NCBI RefSeq assembly: GCF_002777965.1
Contig: NZ_NGVR01000025.1
Location: 58,913 to 122,912, forward strand
Direction: 5' to 3'
DNA length: 64,000 nt
Source of the DNA: Proteus columbae
GTDB taxonomy: Bacteria; Pseudomonadota; Gammaproteobacteria; Enterobacterales; Enterobacteriaceae
Below the pieces are notes generated by a model. The model did no database searches and was not told where the DNA came from. It saw nothing but the letters and a program-made list of their open reading frames with translations. Made by a program: the position numbers and the translations under genes. Position 1 is the stretch's first letter, and each line of letters starts with the position of its first letter. Shown here piece after piece: positions 8,966 through 18,187 of this stretch.

Positions 8966-9868
8966 ATGACTGAAAATAAAGTAACACCGGTCATCAGTGC
9001 ACCGGCTCCCATGACACCCTTCCAAGAATTTTGGCACTACTTTAAACAAAATAAAGGTGCCGTTGTTGGGTTAATCTATATTGTAATTATGTTGCTTATC
9101 GCATTACTGGCAGGTTTTCTTGCACCTCATGCCCCTAATGAGCAATTTCGTGATTTCTTATTGGCGCCTCCTGTTTGGCAAGAAGGGGGAAGCTGGCAAT
9201 TTATTCTAGGTACTGATGATGTTGGTCGCGATATTCTTTCGCGCTTAATGTTTGGTGCTCGCCTTTCATTGTTGGTGGGCTGTATTGTTGTTGTACTATC
9301 ACTTATCTTAGGAATTATTCTAGGGTTGGCAGCGGGTTATTTCGGCGGTCTTGTGGATATCGGCATTATGCGTGTCGTTGATATCATGCTGGCATTACCA
9401 AGTTTATTATTGGCGTTAGTCTTGGTCGCTATTTTTGGCCCCTCTATTGTTAATGCTTCTATTGCGTTAACTTTTGTTGCTTTACCACATTATGTTCGAC
9501 TGACTCGTGCCGCGGTTTTAATTGAAGTTAATCGCGATTATGTAATTGCCTCTCGTGTTGCGGGCGCGGGTTCACTGCGTCAGATGTTTATCAATATCTT
9601 ACCTAACTGCCTTGCACCTTTAATTGTTCAAGCCTCTTTAGGTTTTTCTAATGCAATCTTAGATATGGCGGCATTGGGCTTTTTGGGCATGGGCGCGCAA
9701 CCACCAACACCTGAATGGGGAACCATGTTATCTGATGTGTTGCAGTTTACACAAAGTGCATGGTGGGTTGTGACGTTTCCTGGTCTGGCGATTTTGTTTA
9801 CCGTATTAGCCTTTAACTTAATGGGTGATGGTTTACGAGATGCGCTTGATCCGAAATTAAAGCAGTAA
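8966..9868 (+). CDS. dppC: Dipeptide ABC transporter permease DppC
   Basis: Second permease subunit, 300 residues, same length as E. coli DppC. It has the N-terminal OppC_N region with one helix (AVVGLIYIVIMLLIALLAGF), the GTDDVGRDILSRL motif near residue 82 typical of DppC/OppC, the BPD_transp_1 domain, and the EAA loop (SRVAGAGSLRQMFINILPN) near 195-213. Shine-Dalgarno AAGGAATGCATA precedes the ATG. Tightly packed between dppB and dppD. Confidence 0.95.
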   Translation: MTENKVTPVISAPAPMTPFQEFWHYFKQNKGAVVGLIYIVIMLLIALLAGFLAPHAPNEQFRDFLLAPPVWQEGGSWQFILGTDDVGRDILSRLMFGARLSLLVGCIVVVLSLILGIILGLAAGYFGGLVDIGIMRVVDIMLALPSLLLALVLVAIFGPSIVNASIALTFVALPHYVRLTRAAVLIEVNRDYVIASRVAGAGSLRQMFINILPNCLAPLIVQASLGFSNAILDMAALGFLGMGAQPPTPEWGTMLSDVLQFTQSAWWVVTFPGLAILFTVLAFNLMGDGLRDALDPKLKQ

Positions 9869-9880
9869 CGGAGTAAGAAC

Positions 9881-10864
9881 ATGGCATTACTAAATATTAA
9901 TCAACTATCTGTTCACTTTGGTGATGAAGATACTCCGTTTAAAGCGGTAGACCGAATTAGTTATCAAGTTGAAGAAGGACAAGTTGTCGGTATTGTAGGG
10001 GAATCAGGTTCAGGTAAATCAGTCAGCTCACTGGCGATTATGGGGCTTATTGATTTTCCTGGGCGAGTAAGCGCACAAGAGCTCTATTTTGATGGTAGAG
10101 ATTTGATGAAAATCTCCGAATCAGAGCGACGCAATTTAGTCGGTGCCGATGTTGCGATGATTTTCCAAGATCCAATGACAAGCTTGAATCCTTGCTTTAC
10201 GATTGGCTATCAAATTATGGAAGCGTTAAAAGTCCATCAGGGAGGAAGTCGTAAAACACGTAAACAGCGTGCTATCGATCTTTTAACGCTGGTGGGTATT
10301 CCTGATCCAGCTTCTCGCTTAGATGTCTATCCACACCAGCTTTCAGGGGGAATGAGTCAGCGTGTGATGATCGCAATGGCGATCGCTTGTCGCCCTAAGT
10401 TATTGATTGCAGATGAACCAACCACAGCACTAGATGTGACTATTCAGGCTCAAATCATAGAGCTTCTACTCGATTTACAAAAACAAGAAAATATGGCGTT
10501 AGTGTTAATCACTCACGATCTAGCGTTAGTGGCAGAAGCTGCCGACACCATTATTGTGATGTATGCGGGGCAAGTGGTGGAATCCGGAAAAGCATCTGAA
10601 ATTTTTAAAGCGCCTCGACATCCTTATACTCAAGCATTATTAAGAGCACTCCCTGAGTTTGCGAGTAATAAAGCGCGATTAGCATCGTTACCGGGCGTTG
10701 TACCGGGACGCTATGATCGACCAACAGGTTGCTTACTCAATCCACGTTGCCCATATGCTCATGATGAATGTTATAAGATTGAGCCTGAATTAAAAGAATT
10801 AGGAACGCACCGTGTGAAATGTCATACACCGTTAGATAACGCAGGGGAACCTACCCATGGCTGA
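9881..10864 (+). CDS. dppD: Dipeptide ABC transporter ATP-binding protein DppD
   Basis: One of two cytoplasmic ATPases of the dipeptide importer. 327 residues. Walker A GESGSGKS near residue 44, Q-loop IFQDP, signature [12 protein letters not shown] near 150, Walker [13 protein letters not shown], and H-loop ITHDL. The C-terminal oligopeptide/dipeptide extension has cysteines in [14 protein letters not shown] and a further C in KCHTP; in related proteins this cluster binds an iron-sulphur centre. GGAGTAAGAAC precedes the ATG. The end overlaps dppF by 8 bp, indicating translational coupling. Confidence 0.95.
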   Translation: MALLNINQLSVHFGDEDTPFKAVDRISYQVEEGQVVGIVGESGSGKSVSSLAIMGLIDFPGRVSAQELYFDGRDLMKISESERRNLVGADVAMIFQDPMTSLNPCFTIGYQIMEALKVHQGGSRKTRKQRAIDLLTLVGIPDPASRLDVYPHQLSGGMSQRVMIAMAIACRPKLLIADEPTTALDVTIQAQIIELLLDLQKQENMALVLITHDLALVAEAADTIIVMYAGQVVESGKASEIFKAPRHPYTQALLRALPEFASNKARLASLPGVVPGRYDRPTGCLLNPRCPYAHDECYKIEPELKELGTHRVKCHTPLDNAGEPTHG

Positions 10865-11858
10865 AGTTAATCCAAATGTATCAACTCCCTTATTAAAAGC
10901 GGTTAATTTAGCGAAATATTACAGCGTAAAAGGCGGGTTTTTCTCAAAAGAGAGAACAGTTAAAGCCCTTGATGGTGTTTCTTTTGAATTAGAACGTGGT
11001 AAAACTTTGGCTATTGTTGGTGAATCAGGATGTGGTAAATCCACATTAGGTCGATTATTGACGATGATTGAGGTCCCTACTTCAGGCGAGCTTTCTTATC
11101 GAGGGCAAAATCTGTTAATTAAAGATAAATCGGCTGAGAAGCTGCGTCGCCAAAAGATCCAAATTGTGTTTCAAAATCCTTATGGATCATTGAACCCGCG
11201 TAAAAAAGTGGGGCAAATTTTAGAAGAGCCTTTATTGATTAATACAACACTGAATGCCTCTGAGCGTAAAGAAAAAGTATTATCAATGATGGCTAAAGTT
11301 GGATTAAAAACAGAACATTATAGCCGATACCCACATATGTTTTCTGGTGGTCAACGTCAGCGTATTGCTATTGCGCGTGGCTTAATGCTTGATCCAGACA
11401 TTGTGGTCGCTGATGAACCTGTTTCTGCGCTGGATGTATCAGTTCGAGCCCAAGTACTGAATTTAATGATGGATCTACAACAAGATATGGGACTTTCTTA
11501 TGTTTTTATTTCTCATGATCTTTCGGTTGTCGAGCATATTGCAGATGAAGTAATTGTCATGTATTTAGGGCGTTGTGTAGAAAAAGGAACAAAAGCTCAA
11601 ATTTTTGAAAATCCACAACATCCTTATACGCAGGCATTATTATCAGCGACACCAAGATTAATGCCGGAATTAAGACGAGAGCGTATTAAATTAACGGGAG
11701 AATTGCCAAGCCCATTAAATCCACCACCGGGTTGTGCTTTCGCAGCTCGTTGTCATCGTGCATTTGGTCCATGCAGTCAATTACAGCCAACATTAAAAGA
11801 GTATAATGGCCAGCTTATTGCTTGTTTTGCGGTGGAGCAAGATAACGCGACAGTTTAA
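10857..11858 (+). CDS. dppF: Dipeptide ABC transporter ATP-binding protein DppF
   Basis: Second ATPase of the importer. 333 residues with Walker A GESGCGKS near 58, Q-loop [12 protein letters not shown], signature [15 protein letters not shown] near 162, Walker [12 protein letters not shown] and H-loop [10 protein letters not shown]. The C-terminal oligo_HPY extension again carries cysteines ([17 protein letters not shown]). It starts inside the 3' end of dppD and is the last gene of the operon, followed by a strong terminator. Confidence 0.95.
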   Translation: MAEVNPNVSTPLLKAVNLAKYYSVKGGFFSKERTVKALDGVSFELERGKTLAIVGESGCGKSTLGRLLTMIEVPTSGELSYRGQNLLIKDKSAEKLRRQKIQIVFQNPYGSLNPRKKVGQILEEPLLINTTLNASERKEKVLSMMAKVGLKTEHYSRYPHMFSGGQRQRIAIARGLMLDPDIVVADEPVSALDVSVRAQVLNLMMDLQQDMGLSYVFISHDLSVVEHIADEVIVMYLGRCVEKGTKAQIFENPQHPYTQALLSATPRLMPELRRERIKLTGELPSPLNPPPGCAFAARCHRAFGPCSQLQPTLKEYNGQLIACFAVEQDNATV

Positions 11859-11880
11859 ATAAAATAAATTTCTCTCATTA

Positions 11881-11920
11881 AATAAGAACAATATACTGAT
11901 TTATATTGTTCTTATTTTTT
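11881..11920 (+). terminator. dpp operon terminator
   Basis: Perfect 15-bp AT-rich stem (11881-11895 with 11902-11916), 6-nt loop, followed by a T-run. It lies 22 bases after dppF. Confidence 0.8.
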
Positions 11921-12386
11921 CATTAATAATATTTAATTAATCTTAACTAAATAATCTAATAATGATTTTATAGATATCAAATATTATATTTATATGAATT
12001 TTTTAAAATATAAACTTCAATGATATTAAAGGGAAATAATATTTTCTATTAAGGAATATACGGCTCTTAGCATTGCATTTTAACTTGGAAGTAAGGGTTT
12101 AATAGCGTTTAATTTTATGTGTTCTAGTGTTTTTTAGTGAATTGTATCTTTTCATTAAAATAAAGTAGATTTGTTGTAAATAACTAAGAGAAAGTAAGAT
12201 TTTATTTTTATTTTACTATTTTTATCTTATAACTATACTCAAATAACAATAATTATATATTTATCTACTTTCATTTTAATGGAAAGGCGCTTTTTATAAC
12301 GTTATTTTCTTTATTGAGAGTGATACATAATCACAAAAATACAGTATAATCACTCTGTTCAGACATGTATATTGGAAATAGCAACG
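11921..12386. other. AT-rich spacer before the yhjK remnant
   Basis: About 465 bp of very AT-rich sequence with no supported open frame or RNA gene. It presumably holds the promoter for the yhjK remnant; no strong -35/-10 pair was seen. Confidence 0.4.
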
Positions 12387-13097
12387 ATGAAACCTCATCT
12401 TAAACATTCATTAACAATAAAACAGATGGCCGCTGTCGCGGGCGTTACGTTGGTGACTATTGCTATTTTTATCAGTATTCAACTTGTTTATTTGATAGAT
12501 CAACGCCGTGAAGATTATCAAAATCAGCTTTTTAATGCCGGTGTAAGTATCCAGCAACCACTCGCTGATGCATTGTTACGATCAGATTTGAACGATGCTA
12601 AACAACAGATTGTTACACTAAAAGCGACGGGGATTTTGGGAAAAGCGATTGTCATGCAACCCGAAAATGTACAAGTGATGAGTTTAGATTTTGCACCGAA
12701 GAAAGAAGTCTCTGAATTCTCAAGTTGGCTTTTTGGTATTCCCGTTGAAGCTGTTATTCCTTTACAGCCATTAGGTATTACTTCAACAGATGATAAGTCC
12801 TATAGTGGTCATCTTATTTTACAGGCTGACACAAATCGTTTTTATCGTTTTGCCAGTAATACTGTTGCCTTGATGCTAACAACATATCTGTTGATGGGGC
12901 TTATTCTGACGGTTGCTATTAGTTGGTGTATTAATCGTATTGTTGTAAAACCTTTACGCCAAATCGCCGTTACCCTCAATAAAGATAGCCAAGTTTCAGC
13001 GTTATCTTGTCCAAAATCACATTGTGATGATGAGATTGGTTTGCTGGTTAAAGGATATAATCATCAAAAATCTGATCAAAATTTGCCGAAGGTCTGA
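12387..13097 (+). pseudogene. yhjK: Truncated HmsP/YhjK-type membrane sensor (GGDEF and EAL domains missing)
   Basis: Matches only the N-terminal third of YhjK/HmsP, a biofilm regulator that normally carries a degenerate GGDEF and a c-di-GMP phosphodiesterase EAL domain (about 650 residues). Here 236 residues remain: first membrane helix (TIKQMAAVAGVTLVTIAIFI), a periplasmic domain, second helix around residue 160-185 (LMGLILTVAISWCINRIVV), then a HAMP start (VKPLRQIAVTL) to DEIGLLVKGYN, after which it stops within 11 codons. No GGDEF or EAL sequence follows before yhjJ, so a deletion is likely. ATG 12387 (GGAA at 12374) is preferred over the in-frame TTG at 12372. Gene order yhjK-yhjJ matches E. 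coli except that dctA is absent. A small surviving membrane protein cannot be excluded. Confidence 0.75.
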
Positions 13098-13271
13098 ACC
13101 TTCTTACGCCATAATGAGTCTAATCACTATAGTGATTTCATTTCATGTTTCTGTGGTGATAAAGAATGATAATACAAAAAATAGACATCCAACATCTAAC
13201 ATGTCTTTTGGCACTTATTGTTAAACCTCATAAGTGGTTTAATACCAAGGATTAATACAACAGAGGTTCAC

Positions 13272-14801
13272 ATGCAGGGTGTAATGACACGAATTTTATT
13301 GGGAAGCGTTATGTTCGGCGCTGTTATTTGCCAAGTTCAAGCGGAGGCTTTACAGCCTGACCCTGCTTGGCAAGAAGGGCGACTAGCAAATGGTTTTCAG
13401 TGGCAAATCTTACAAACACCGCAACGCCCAAATGATAGAATACAGATCCGTTTATTAGTCAATACGGGCTCTTTATCAGAAAAAAGCAGTGAAACGGGTT
13501 TTTCATCCTTAGTATCCAAACTCAACGTTTTGGAAAATACAGGTTTAACGCCGGAGAAACGCGATAATCTATGGAAAAATGCGTTAGATCCTGACTATCC
13601 GTTGCCGCCAATGATCGTTTCATACGATTTTACTGTTTATAATCTAAGTTTACCGAATAACCAGCCTGAGTTGTTAAAAGATGCTTTTGCATTATTAGCA
13701 GGTATTGCTAAACCGGCACAATATACTGAAGATGCGGTTCGTAACGCAGTTCAATCCCCACTTCCTGTTGCAACGTTTCCTCTTAATATTGAAGATCCTA
13801 TCTGGCGCTCACGCCTTGAAGGTTCTAATTTGAAAGGCCACAATCCGGGCAAACCTGTTAATCAATCTGTAAATACTAAAGAGTTGTCAGATTACCAACA
13901 ACGTTGGTATACCCCAGATATGATGACACTTTATGTTGCAGGTAATGTTGATAATCGAGTATTGACTGAAAGTATTAATCAGGCCTTTTCACCTCTATCA
14001 GGAAAGCGTGTAACACCAGTTCCAGTGCCTGTTCTTGCCGATATGAAACCTGAAACGTTATATGTGCAAGAGCCTATGCGTGCAAAAGACCAAATTGCTT
14101 TAATTTGGGATTTAGACTGGTCGCCAGTAAAAGACTCTGACACGTTAAACAAATATTGGTTAAGTGATTTAGCTCGTGAAGTGATTTTTGTGCATTTAGG
14201 TCGTAGCCTTGAACAACGTAAGGAAAACGACAGTACTCAAATTAACATTGATTGCCGGGTACAATATCAGCGTGCAAGTTGTTCTTTAAATATTGATACT
14301 GCAACCGCGCACATTCCTGCCTTAGCATCATGGGTGGGAGAAGAATTAGGTCGTTTGCGTAACCAAGGTATTAGCGATGAGTTATACCAAGAGCTACAAC
14401 AAGAGAAACAACTTCAATTAACTCAGTTGTTTGCGCGCTATGCAAAAACCAGTACGGCTATTTTAATTAATCAGCGTTTGTTATCACAACAAAGCAATAT
14501 CATTGATATTCCACCTGAACAATATCAACGTTTACGCCAAGCATTTTTAGCTGGTTTAACAAAAGAGACATTAAATCAGGAGCTTTCAAGAGTTTTATCT
14601 GAAGATATTACTTTTGTATTAACGCAAAGCGGTGAAACGCCAACTGTAAATCTAGGTGAATTACGTATTCAATTTGAAAAACAAGTTCATCCAGAAACGG
14701 CAATACAATCTGCGCCTGTTGCAACTAATGCTACACCAAATAAAACAGTTGAACCCCCTGCGGTAACAACTCCAGCAGCAACACCGGCAAAGAAATCGTA
14801 A
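13272..14801 (+). CDS. yhjJ: YhjJ family M16 peptidase homologue, probably inactive
   Basis: Exported protein of the insulinase (M16) family. 509 residues from ATG 13272, which follows AGAGG and gives the MQG N-terminus of E. coli YhjJ; the in-frame TTG at 13218 has no support. Signal peptide about 25 residues (ends VQA-EAL). The region where active M16 enzymes have HxxEH reads NTGSLSEKSSETGFSSLVSKL in two parts (NTGSLSEKSSETG then FSSLVSKL): the zinc-binding His and Glu are absent, as in E. coli. A second M16 half follows (YTPDMMTLYVAGNVD near 215). The C-terminal 30 residues are Pro/Thr/Ala rich. Role unknown; probably a periplasmic non-catalytic protein. Follows the yhjK remnant. Confidence 0.9.
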   Translation: MQGVMTRILLGSVMFGAVICQVQAEALQPDPAWQEGRLANGFQWQILQTPQRPNDRIQIRLLVNTGSLSEKSSETGFSSLVSKLNVLENTGLTPEKRDNLWKNALDPDYPLPPMIVSYDFTVYNLSLPNNQPELLKDAFALLAGIAKPAQYTEDAVRNAVQSPLPVATFPLNIEDPIWRSRLEGSNLKGHNPGKPVNQSVNTKELSDYQQRWYTPDMMTLYVAGNVDNRVLTESINQAFSPLSGKRVTPVPVPVLADMKPETLYVQEPMRAKDQIALIWDLDWSPVKDSDTLNKYWLSDLAREVIFVHLGRSLEQRKENDSTQINIDCRVQYQRASCSLNIDTATAHIPALASWVGEELGRLRNQGISDELYQELQQEKQLQLTQLFARYAKTSTAILINQRLLSQQSNIIDIPPEQYQRLRQAFLAGLTKETLNQELSRVLSEDITFVLTQSGETPTVNLGELRIQFEKQVHPETAIQSAPVATNATPNKTVEPPAVTTPAATPAKKS

Positions 14802-14851
14802 TAAAATAGAGATAGGCAGATATTGGCAATATATCTGCCATAAAATAAACC

Positions 14852-14890
14852 AAAAGCCAAAAGTGTTATTGATACATTTTTGGCTTTTTG
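14852..14890. terminator. Bidirectional terminator between yhjJ and the hydrolase gene
   Basis: Stem AAAAGCCAAAA/TTTTGGCTTTT (14852-14862 with 14878-14888), T-rich on the plus side and A-rich before it, so it can serve both convergent genes. Confidence 0.7.
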
Positions 14891-14894
14891 CTTT

Positions 14895-15905
14895 TTAAAG
14901 GCGTTTAAATGCTTCTTTAATAATGGCTATCAAATCTTCACGGTTATTTCTTTGGGTTGTAAAACCGGCAATAGCAATCTGTTTTTCAGGTAAGTAATAA
15001 GCTACTGAACCCCAATAACCAAGATGATAGTAAAGTGTGCCTAGGTCAGTTTCTTCGGCCATTAAACCTAAACGATAATTTGCAGCACCTGTATGTGAGC
15101 CTTGCCATTTCATTTCTTTTAAGGTTGATGGATGCAAATAAACTCTATCTTCGAAAAGGTCAGCTGTAAATTTAGCTAACTCAAGGGTTGTCATCACAAG
15201 CCCGCCACCGCCAAAAGCATCCATTGAAGCATCAATATGAGTACCTTCATGCTCACCTGTAAATTGTCTAGCACGCGCTTTAGGATGCTTAGGTTGTAGT
15301 TCTAAATCTTCCCACCACGTTTGTGGTAAATCTAAGTCTTGAAAATGCAATAAATCACGAACAGCGGTGGCCATATTTTTTCTCATAAACTGAGAAAGGA
15401 TATCACCTAACAAAATATATCCTGTATCTGAATAAATGAAGCGTTTTCCAGCCGGAATAATGGGAAAGCCTTGCTGAGCATAGCGCGCTATTTGCTCTTC
15501 TCGCGTCCATTTATGAGAGGGATCTTTAATAACATCTTCAAGGTAAGCTTCATTTGCATGATCGAATAACCCACTGCTATGGCTTAATAAATGGCGCAGT
15601 GTAATAGTCTTAAGATCATACCCTAGCTCTAATAATGTCTGTTGATAATTAGCACTTAAATATTTAGTTATATCATCATCAAGGGATAGAGCATCTTGTT
15701 CCCATAAACGTAAAAAAGCGGCTGCGAGAAAGGTTTTTGTATTACTAGCGATTCGAAAAGGCGTATCTACAGTTAATTTTTTCTGGGTACTTTCATCGGC
15801 AAATCCGTGCGCCATACCAAAAGGGTACTGAATGCCTGCACCTGTAATATAGATAGCACTTGCTGAAGGTAAGGCATGAAAAGCATCAGTCATTGATTGA
15901 ACCAT
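14895..15905 (-). CDS. Beta-lactamase-fold serine hydrolase (class C / S12 family)
   Basis: 336-residue member of the penicillin-binding-protein/AmpC-like family (Pfam Beta-lactamase). Nucleophile motif SNTK at about residue 54-57 (RIASNTKTF), second motif YSDTGY near 160 where AmpC has YxN, and HLGYWG near 295 in the place of the K/H-T-G motif. There is no signal peptide, so it is probably a cytoplasmic esterase, peptidase or amidase rather than a resistance enzyme; Asp replacing the Asn of YxN supports that. Shine-Dalgarno AAGGAAG before ATG 15905. It lies 80 bp after the tautomerase gene on the same strand and may be cotranscribed with it. Confidence 0.82.
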   Translation of the reverse strand: MVQSMTDAFHALPSASAIYITGAGIQYPFGMAHGFADESTQKKLTVDTPFRIASNTKTFLAAAFLRLWEQDALSLDDDITKYLSANYQQTLLELGYDLKTITLRHLLSHSSGLFDHANEAYLEDVIKDPSHKWTREEQIARYAQQGFPIIPAGKRFIYSDTGYILLGDILSQFMRKNMATAVRDLLHFQDLDLPQTWWEDLELQPKHPKARARQFTGEHEGTHIDASMDAFGGGGLVMTTLELAKFTADLFEDRVYLHPSTLKEMKWQGSHTGAANYRLGLMAEETDLGTLYYHLGYWGSVAYYLPEKQIAIAGFTTQRNNREDLIAIIKEAFKRL

Positions 15906-15985
15906 AGTTACTTCCTTATCTGTCAGGAAAATAAATCAGCAAAAAGGGTGTACTTGGCACCCTTTATTTATATTGCAGAAATTCT

Positions 15986-16195
15986 TTATTTACTTTTTGT
16001 TGCTGCTCGTAATTCCGTTACTGTTTTACCGCCTATTCCCCAGTTATCCGTTTCAACTTCATCAATTACCACAACGGTGGTTGCTGGGTTTTTACCTAAT
16101 ACATCAACCAAAAGTTGTGTTGCTCCCGCAATGAGTTGCTCTTTTTGCTCTGGAGTTGCACCTTCGCGTGTAATTTTAATATTAACGTATGGCAT
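15986..16195 (-). CDS. 4-oxalocrotonate tautomerase family protein
   Basis: 69-residue small tautomerase. The family's catalytic base is the N-terminal proline exposed after Met removal, and the protein begins M-P-Y-V-N-I-K-I. Typical features follow: TPEQKEQLIAGAT helix and the VVIDEVETDNWGIGGK segment with the active-site Trp/Gly region. Such enzymes form hexamers or dimers and ketonise 2-hydroxydienoates; the natural substrate here is unknown. Probably in one transcription unit with the hydrolase gene downstream (15905). Confidence 0.85.
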   Translation of the reverse strand: MPYVNIKITREGATPEQKEQLIAGATQLLVDVLGKNPATTVVVIDEVETDNWGIGGKTVTELRAATKSK

Positions 16196-16264
16196 TGTTT
16201 TTCCTTATTACGTTATTTATAGGCGGTTAATGCAGGGAATTAACCATATAGTTTTATCATAAAG

Positions 16265-17284
16265 TTAAGATGTTGATTGCGTTTCAGCCAACTGTTCTTT
16301 GCGCATATTTGGGCCATCAGTGGCGATCCACGCGGCACAAAAAAGTGTCAATCGGGCAAAAAAGTAGAAGAAAGCCATTAAACCTATCACTGAACCAAAT
16401 GCGGCACCTGAAGGTGAGCTTGCGATTTTGGGTAGCATCCATGTCATAACAGATTTCAATATTTCAAAACCAATGGCAGCGATAAGTGTACCTTTAATAA
16501 GCGAAATTCGTTTTGGCTGATGGCGAGGTAAGATCCACAATATCCATAAAAAAAGTAAATAGTTTGCAGTAATGGAAATAGTTAAGCCGATTGTTGTCCA
16601 TGCTGGCGTTAGCCATTCAATACCATCTAATCCCAATGTGTGAACAATCATTCTTTGGGCTGAACCGGCAACAGAAGTTAGTGTAATAGTGACAATTAAC
16701 GCAAAAAGTAAGCCAATTAGCGCCAAAAAGTCACGAAAGTAGCGAAAATAGATTTTCTCTTGCTCTTCTTTATTTCTTTCCCAAACGGGGCGTGATTGAG
16801 CCAAAATGGCTTGGCGTAAGTTACCTACCCAATTAACACCAGAATAAAGTGCAATTGCTAAACCGGTTAAACCAACGGTTGTACGCTGGCGAACTGCGGT
16901 ATCAATACTTTGTTGAACGGTGGATGCAAGCGTTGGGTCGTCGATGCTATTTGCGACACCTGTAATTAATTTAGCGAGCAAATCTGGATTTGAGGCTAAA
17001 ACGAAACCCGCACAAGCAAAGGAAAGCATTAATACAGGGATTAATGATAAAAATGAAAAATAAGTAATAGCGGCACCAAACTGATTTCCCATTCTGTCAG
17101 TAAAGCGTTCGGCAGTGCGAATAAGATGTGCAATAAAAGGAATGTTAGTAATAAAGTTACTGATTTTTATCCCAATACCGATGGCCTTTTTTCCGCCATG
17201 GATCCCTTTTTCCAGCCCTTTTTTGAGCGGCTGAGTCAGTTGAGTTTTTTCGTTCTCTGTTTTGGGTTGCTGCTCTTCTGACAT
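16265..17284 (-). CDS. yhjD: YhjD, YihY/BrkB family inner-membrane protein
   Basis: 339-residue integral membrane protein of the YihY/BrkB (virulence factor BrkB) family, closest to E. coli YhjD. After a charged cytoplasmic N-terminus of about 60 residues, the conserved RTAERFTDRMGNQFGAAITYFSFLSLIPVL region begins the first helix (written here as AERFTDRMGNQFG and FSFLSLIPVL); five further helices follow, with the end segment FGSVIGLMAFFYFFARLTLF. The biochemical role of the family is unproven; E. coli YhjD mutations suppress loss of lipid A transport functions, hinting at lipid or LPS export. Its presence beside yhjJ/yhjK matches the E. coli yhj cluster. Confidence 0.92.
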   Translation of the reverse strand: MSEEQQPKTENEKTQLTQPLKKGLEKGIHGGKKAIGIGIKISNFITNIPFIAHLIRTAERFTDRMGNQFGAAITYFSFLSLIPVLMLSFACAGFVLASNPDLLAKLITGVANSIDDPTLASTVQQSIDTAVRQRTTVGLTGLAIALYSGVNWVGNLRQAILAQSRPVWERNKEEQEKIYFRYFRDFLALIGLLFALIVTITLTSVAGSAQRMIVHTLGLDGIEWLTPAWTTIGLTISITANYLLFLWILWILPRHQPKRISLIKGTLIAAIGFEILKSVMTWMLPKIASSPSGAAFGSVIGLMAFFYFFARLTLFCAAWIATDGPNMRKEQLAETQSTS

Positions 17285-17617
17285 ATATCCTCTTTAATTA
17301 GATCTGTCCATTTTTAATAACTGAGTGTCACTACTATAGTTTTCACTCAAAAATATCATAGCTTAATTTCTATTACACACCTTATGCTTATTGTAATTAG
17401 CCACTGATTTAGGAGATGTATTTGTTTGTTCTGGCTTAAGTGTAGATGATGCTCTATCAAAAGGCGTAGATAATCTTGTACGAAATAAAGGATAAAAAAA
17501 ACAACACAGCCCAATTCTAAAATTAAATTTAGTTTAATAAGAGAATGGCTACTCACTTATTGTTTTATTAGGCATTTCACAGTCAAATAAGGAGTAGACA
17601 TTAATTACTGATGATAA
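17285..17617. other. Spacer between yhjD and the DUF1090 gene
   Basis: About 330 bp. It holds the yhjD promoter region and a short plus-strand open stretch without a start codon that may be a gene fragment (17397-17495, listed separately). Nothing else was recognised. Confidence 0.4.
17397..17495 (+). pseudogene. Possible small gene fragment without start codon
   Basis: Plus-strand frame between stops at 17394 and 17493 encodes LATDLGDVFVCSGLSVDDA followed by LSKGVDNLVRNKG. The pattern 'FxVxxGxxxxDALxxAxxLL' is seen in short DUF3077-type proteins of gammaproteobacteria, so this may be the 3' part of such a gene. No ATG, GTG or TTG precedes it in frame. It could also be chance. Confidence 0.22.
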
Positions 17618-18007
17618 CTACTTTGTTAGTAGATTTAATTCTTCTTCAATTGCTTTTAAATCGGCTTTTTCTTCAGCTAGCTTTCTTTCTTGTTTAGCAA
17701 TTTTATCTGCATCGCCTTTAAGTTGTGCTTCTTTTAATTCTAGCTCACGCTCTTTAACATCAAGTTGTTTTTCACGTAATTCAAGGCGTGTGTTTTCAAC
17801 CACTTTTTCAGGTGTGCAATAGCGTTCAACATTTTGTAATGCTCGTTCCAAGCCTTGGATACGATATTGATTTCCATGTGCTTTTGCATATTCCATCTGT
17901 TTTTGGATATTCTGCTTTTTTATCTCACAGCCATTGGCTGATCTATCTGCATAAGCATTAGTTGCAAGTAAGCTTAAGGTTATGGCCGTAAAAAGTAATT
18001 TTTTCAT
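17618..18007 (-). CDS. DUF1090 family periplasmic protein (YqjC-like)
   Basis: 129 residues: signal peptide of 20 residues (LLFTAITLSLLATNAYA-DRS), then CEIKKQNIQKQMEYAKAHGN with the two cysteines of the family (the second in VERYCTPE), and a long charged helix from about residue 75 rich in Glu/Lys (LREKQLDVKERELELKEAQL) that will form a coiled coil. GDADKIAKQERKL is nearly identical to E. coli YqjC. Function unknown. Monocistronic; start fixed by the signal peptide. Confidence 0.85.
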   Translation of the reverse strand: MKKLLFTAITLSLLATNAYADRSANGCEIKKQNIQKQMEYAKAHGNQYRIQGLERALQNVERYCTPEKVVENTRLELREKQLDVKERELELKEAQLKGDADKIAKQERKLAEEKADLKAIEEELNLLTK

Positions 18008-18187
18008 CTTTCTATCCTGTTTAAACTTAAGTGAAATATGAACTTATCATAACGGCTGAATACTAAGACACAACGTTTCTTTCGCTTTCAATGAAGAAGT
18101 TCGGCTTTTTCTGATACACTGAGTTTAATCACTATTTCTGAGTAAATTAATTACTAAGCTATACTTATTTCTAACGGAAGATAAAGA

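Noticed and set aside
13024..13224. 66-codon frame overlapping the end of the yhjK remnant
   Set aside because: Shadow frame; no GGDEF or EAL similarity that would show a simple frameshift.
13218..13271. TTG start for yhjJ
   Set aside because: ATG 13272 has AGAGG in place and yields a proper signal peptide and the E. coli-like MQG start.
14895..15905. AmpC-type antibiotic-resistance beta-lactamase
   Set aside because: No signal peptide, and the YxN motif is YSD; a cytoplasmic serine hydrolase is more likely.
17356..17556. Minus-strand ORF of 66 codons between yhjD and the DUF1090 gene
   Set aside because: Low-complexity, Leu/Ile-rich translation of AT-rich DNA with no Shine-Dalgarno; antisense to a more coding-like fragment.
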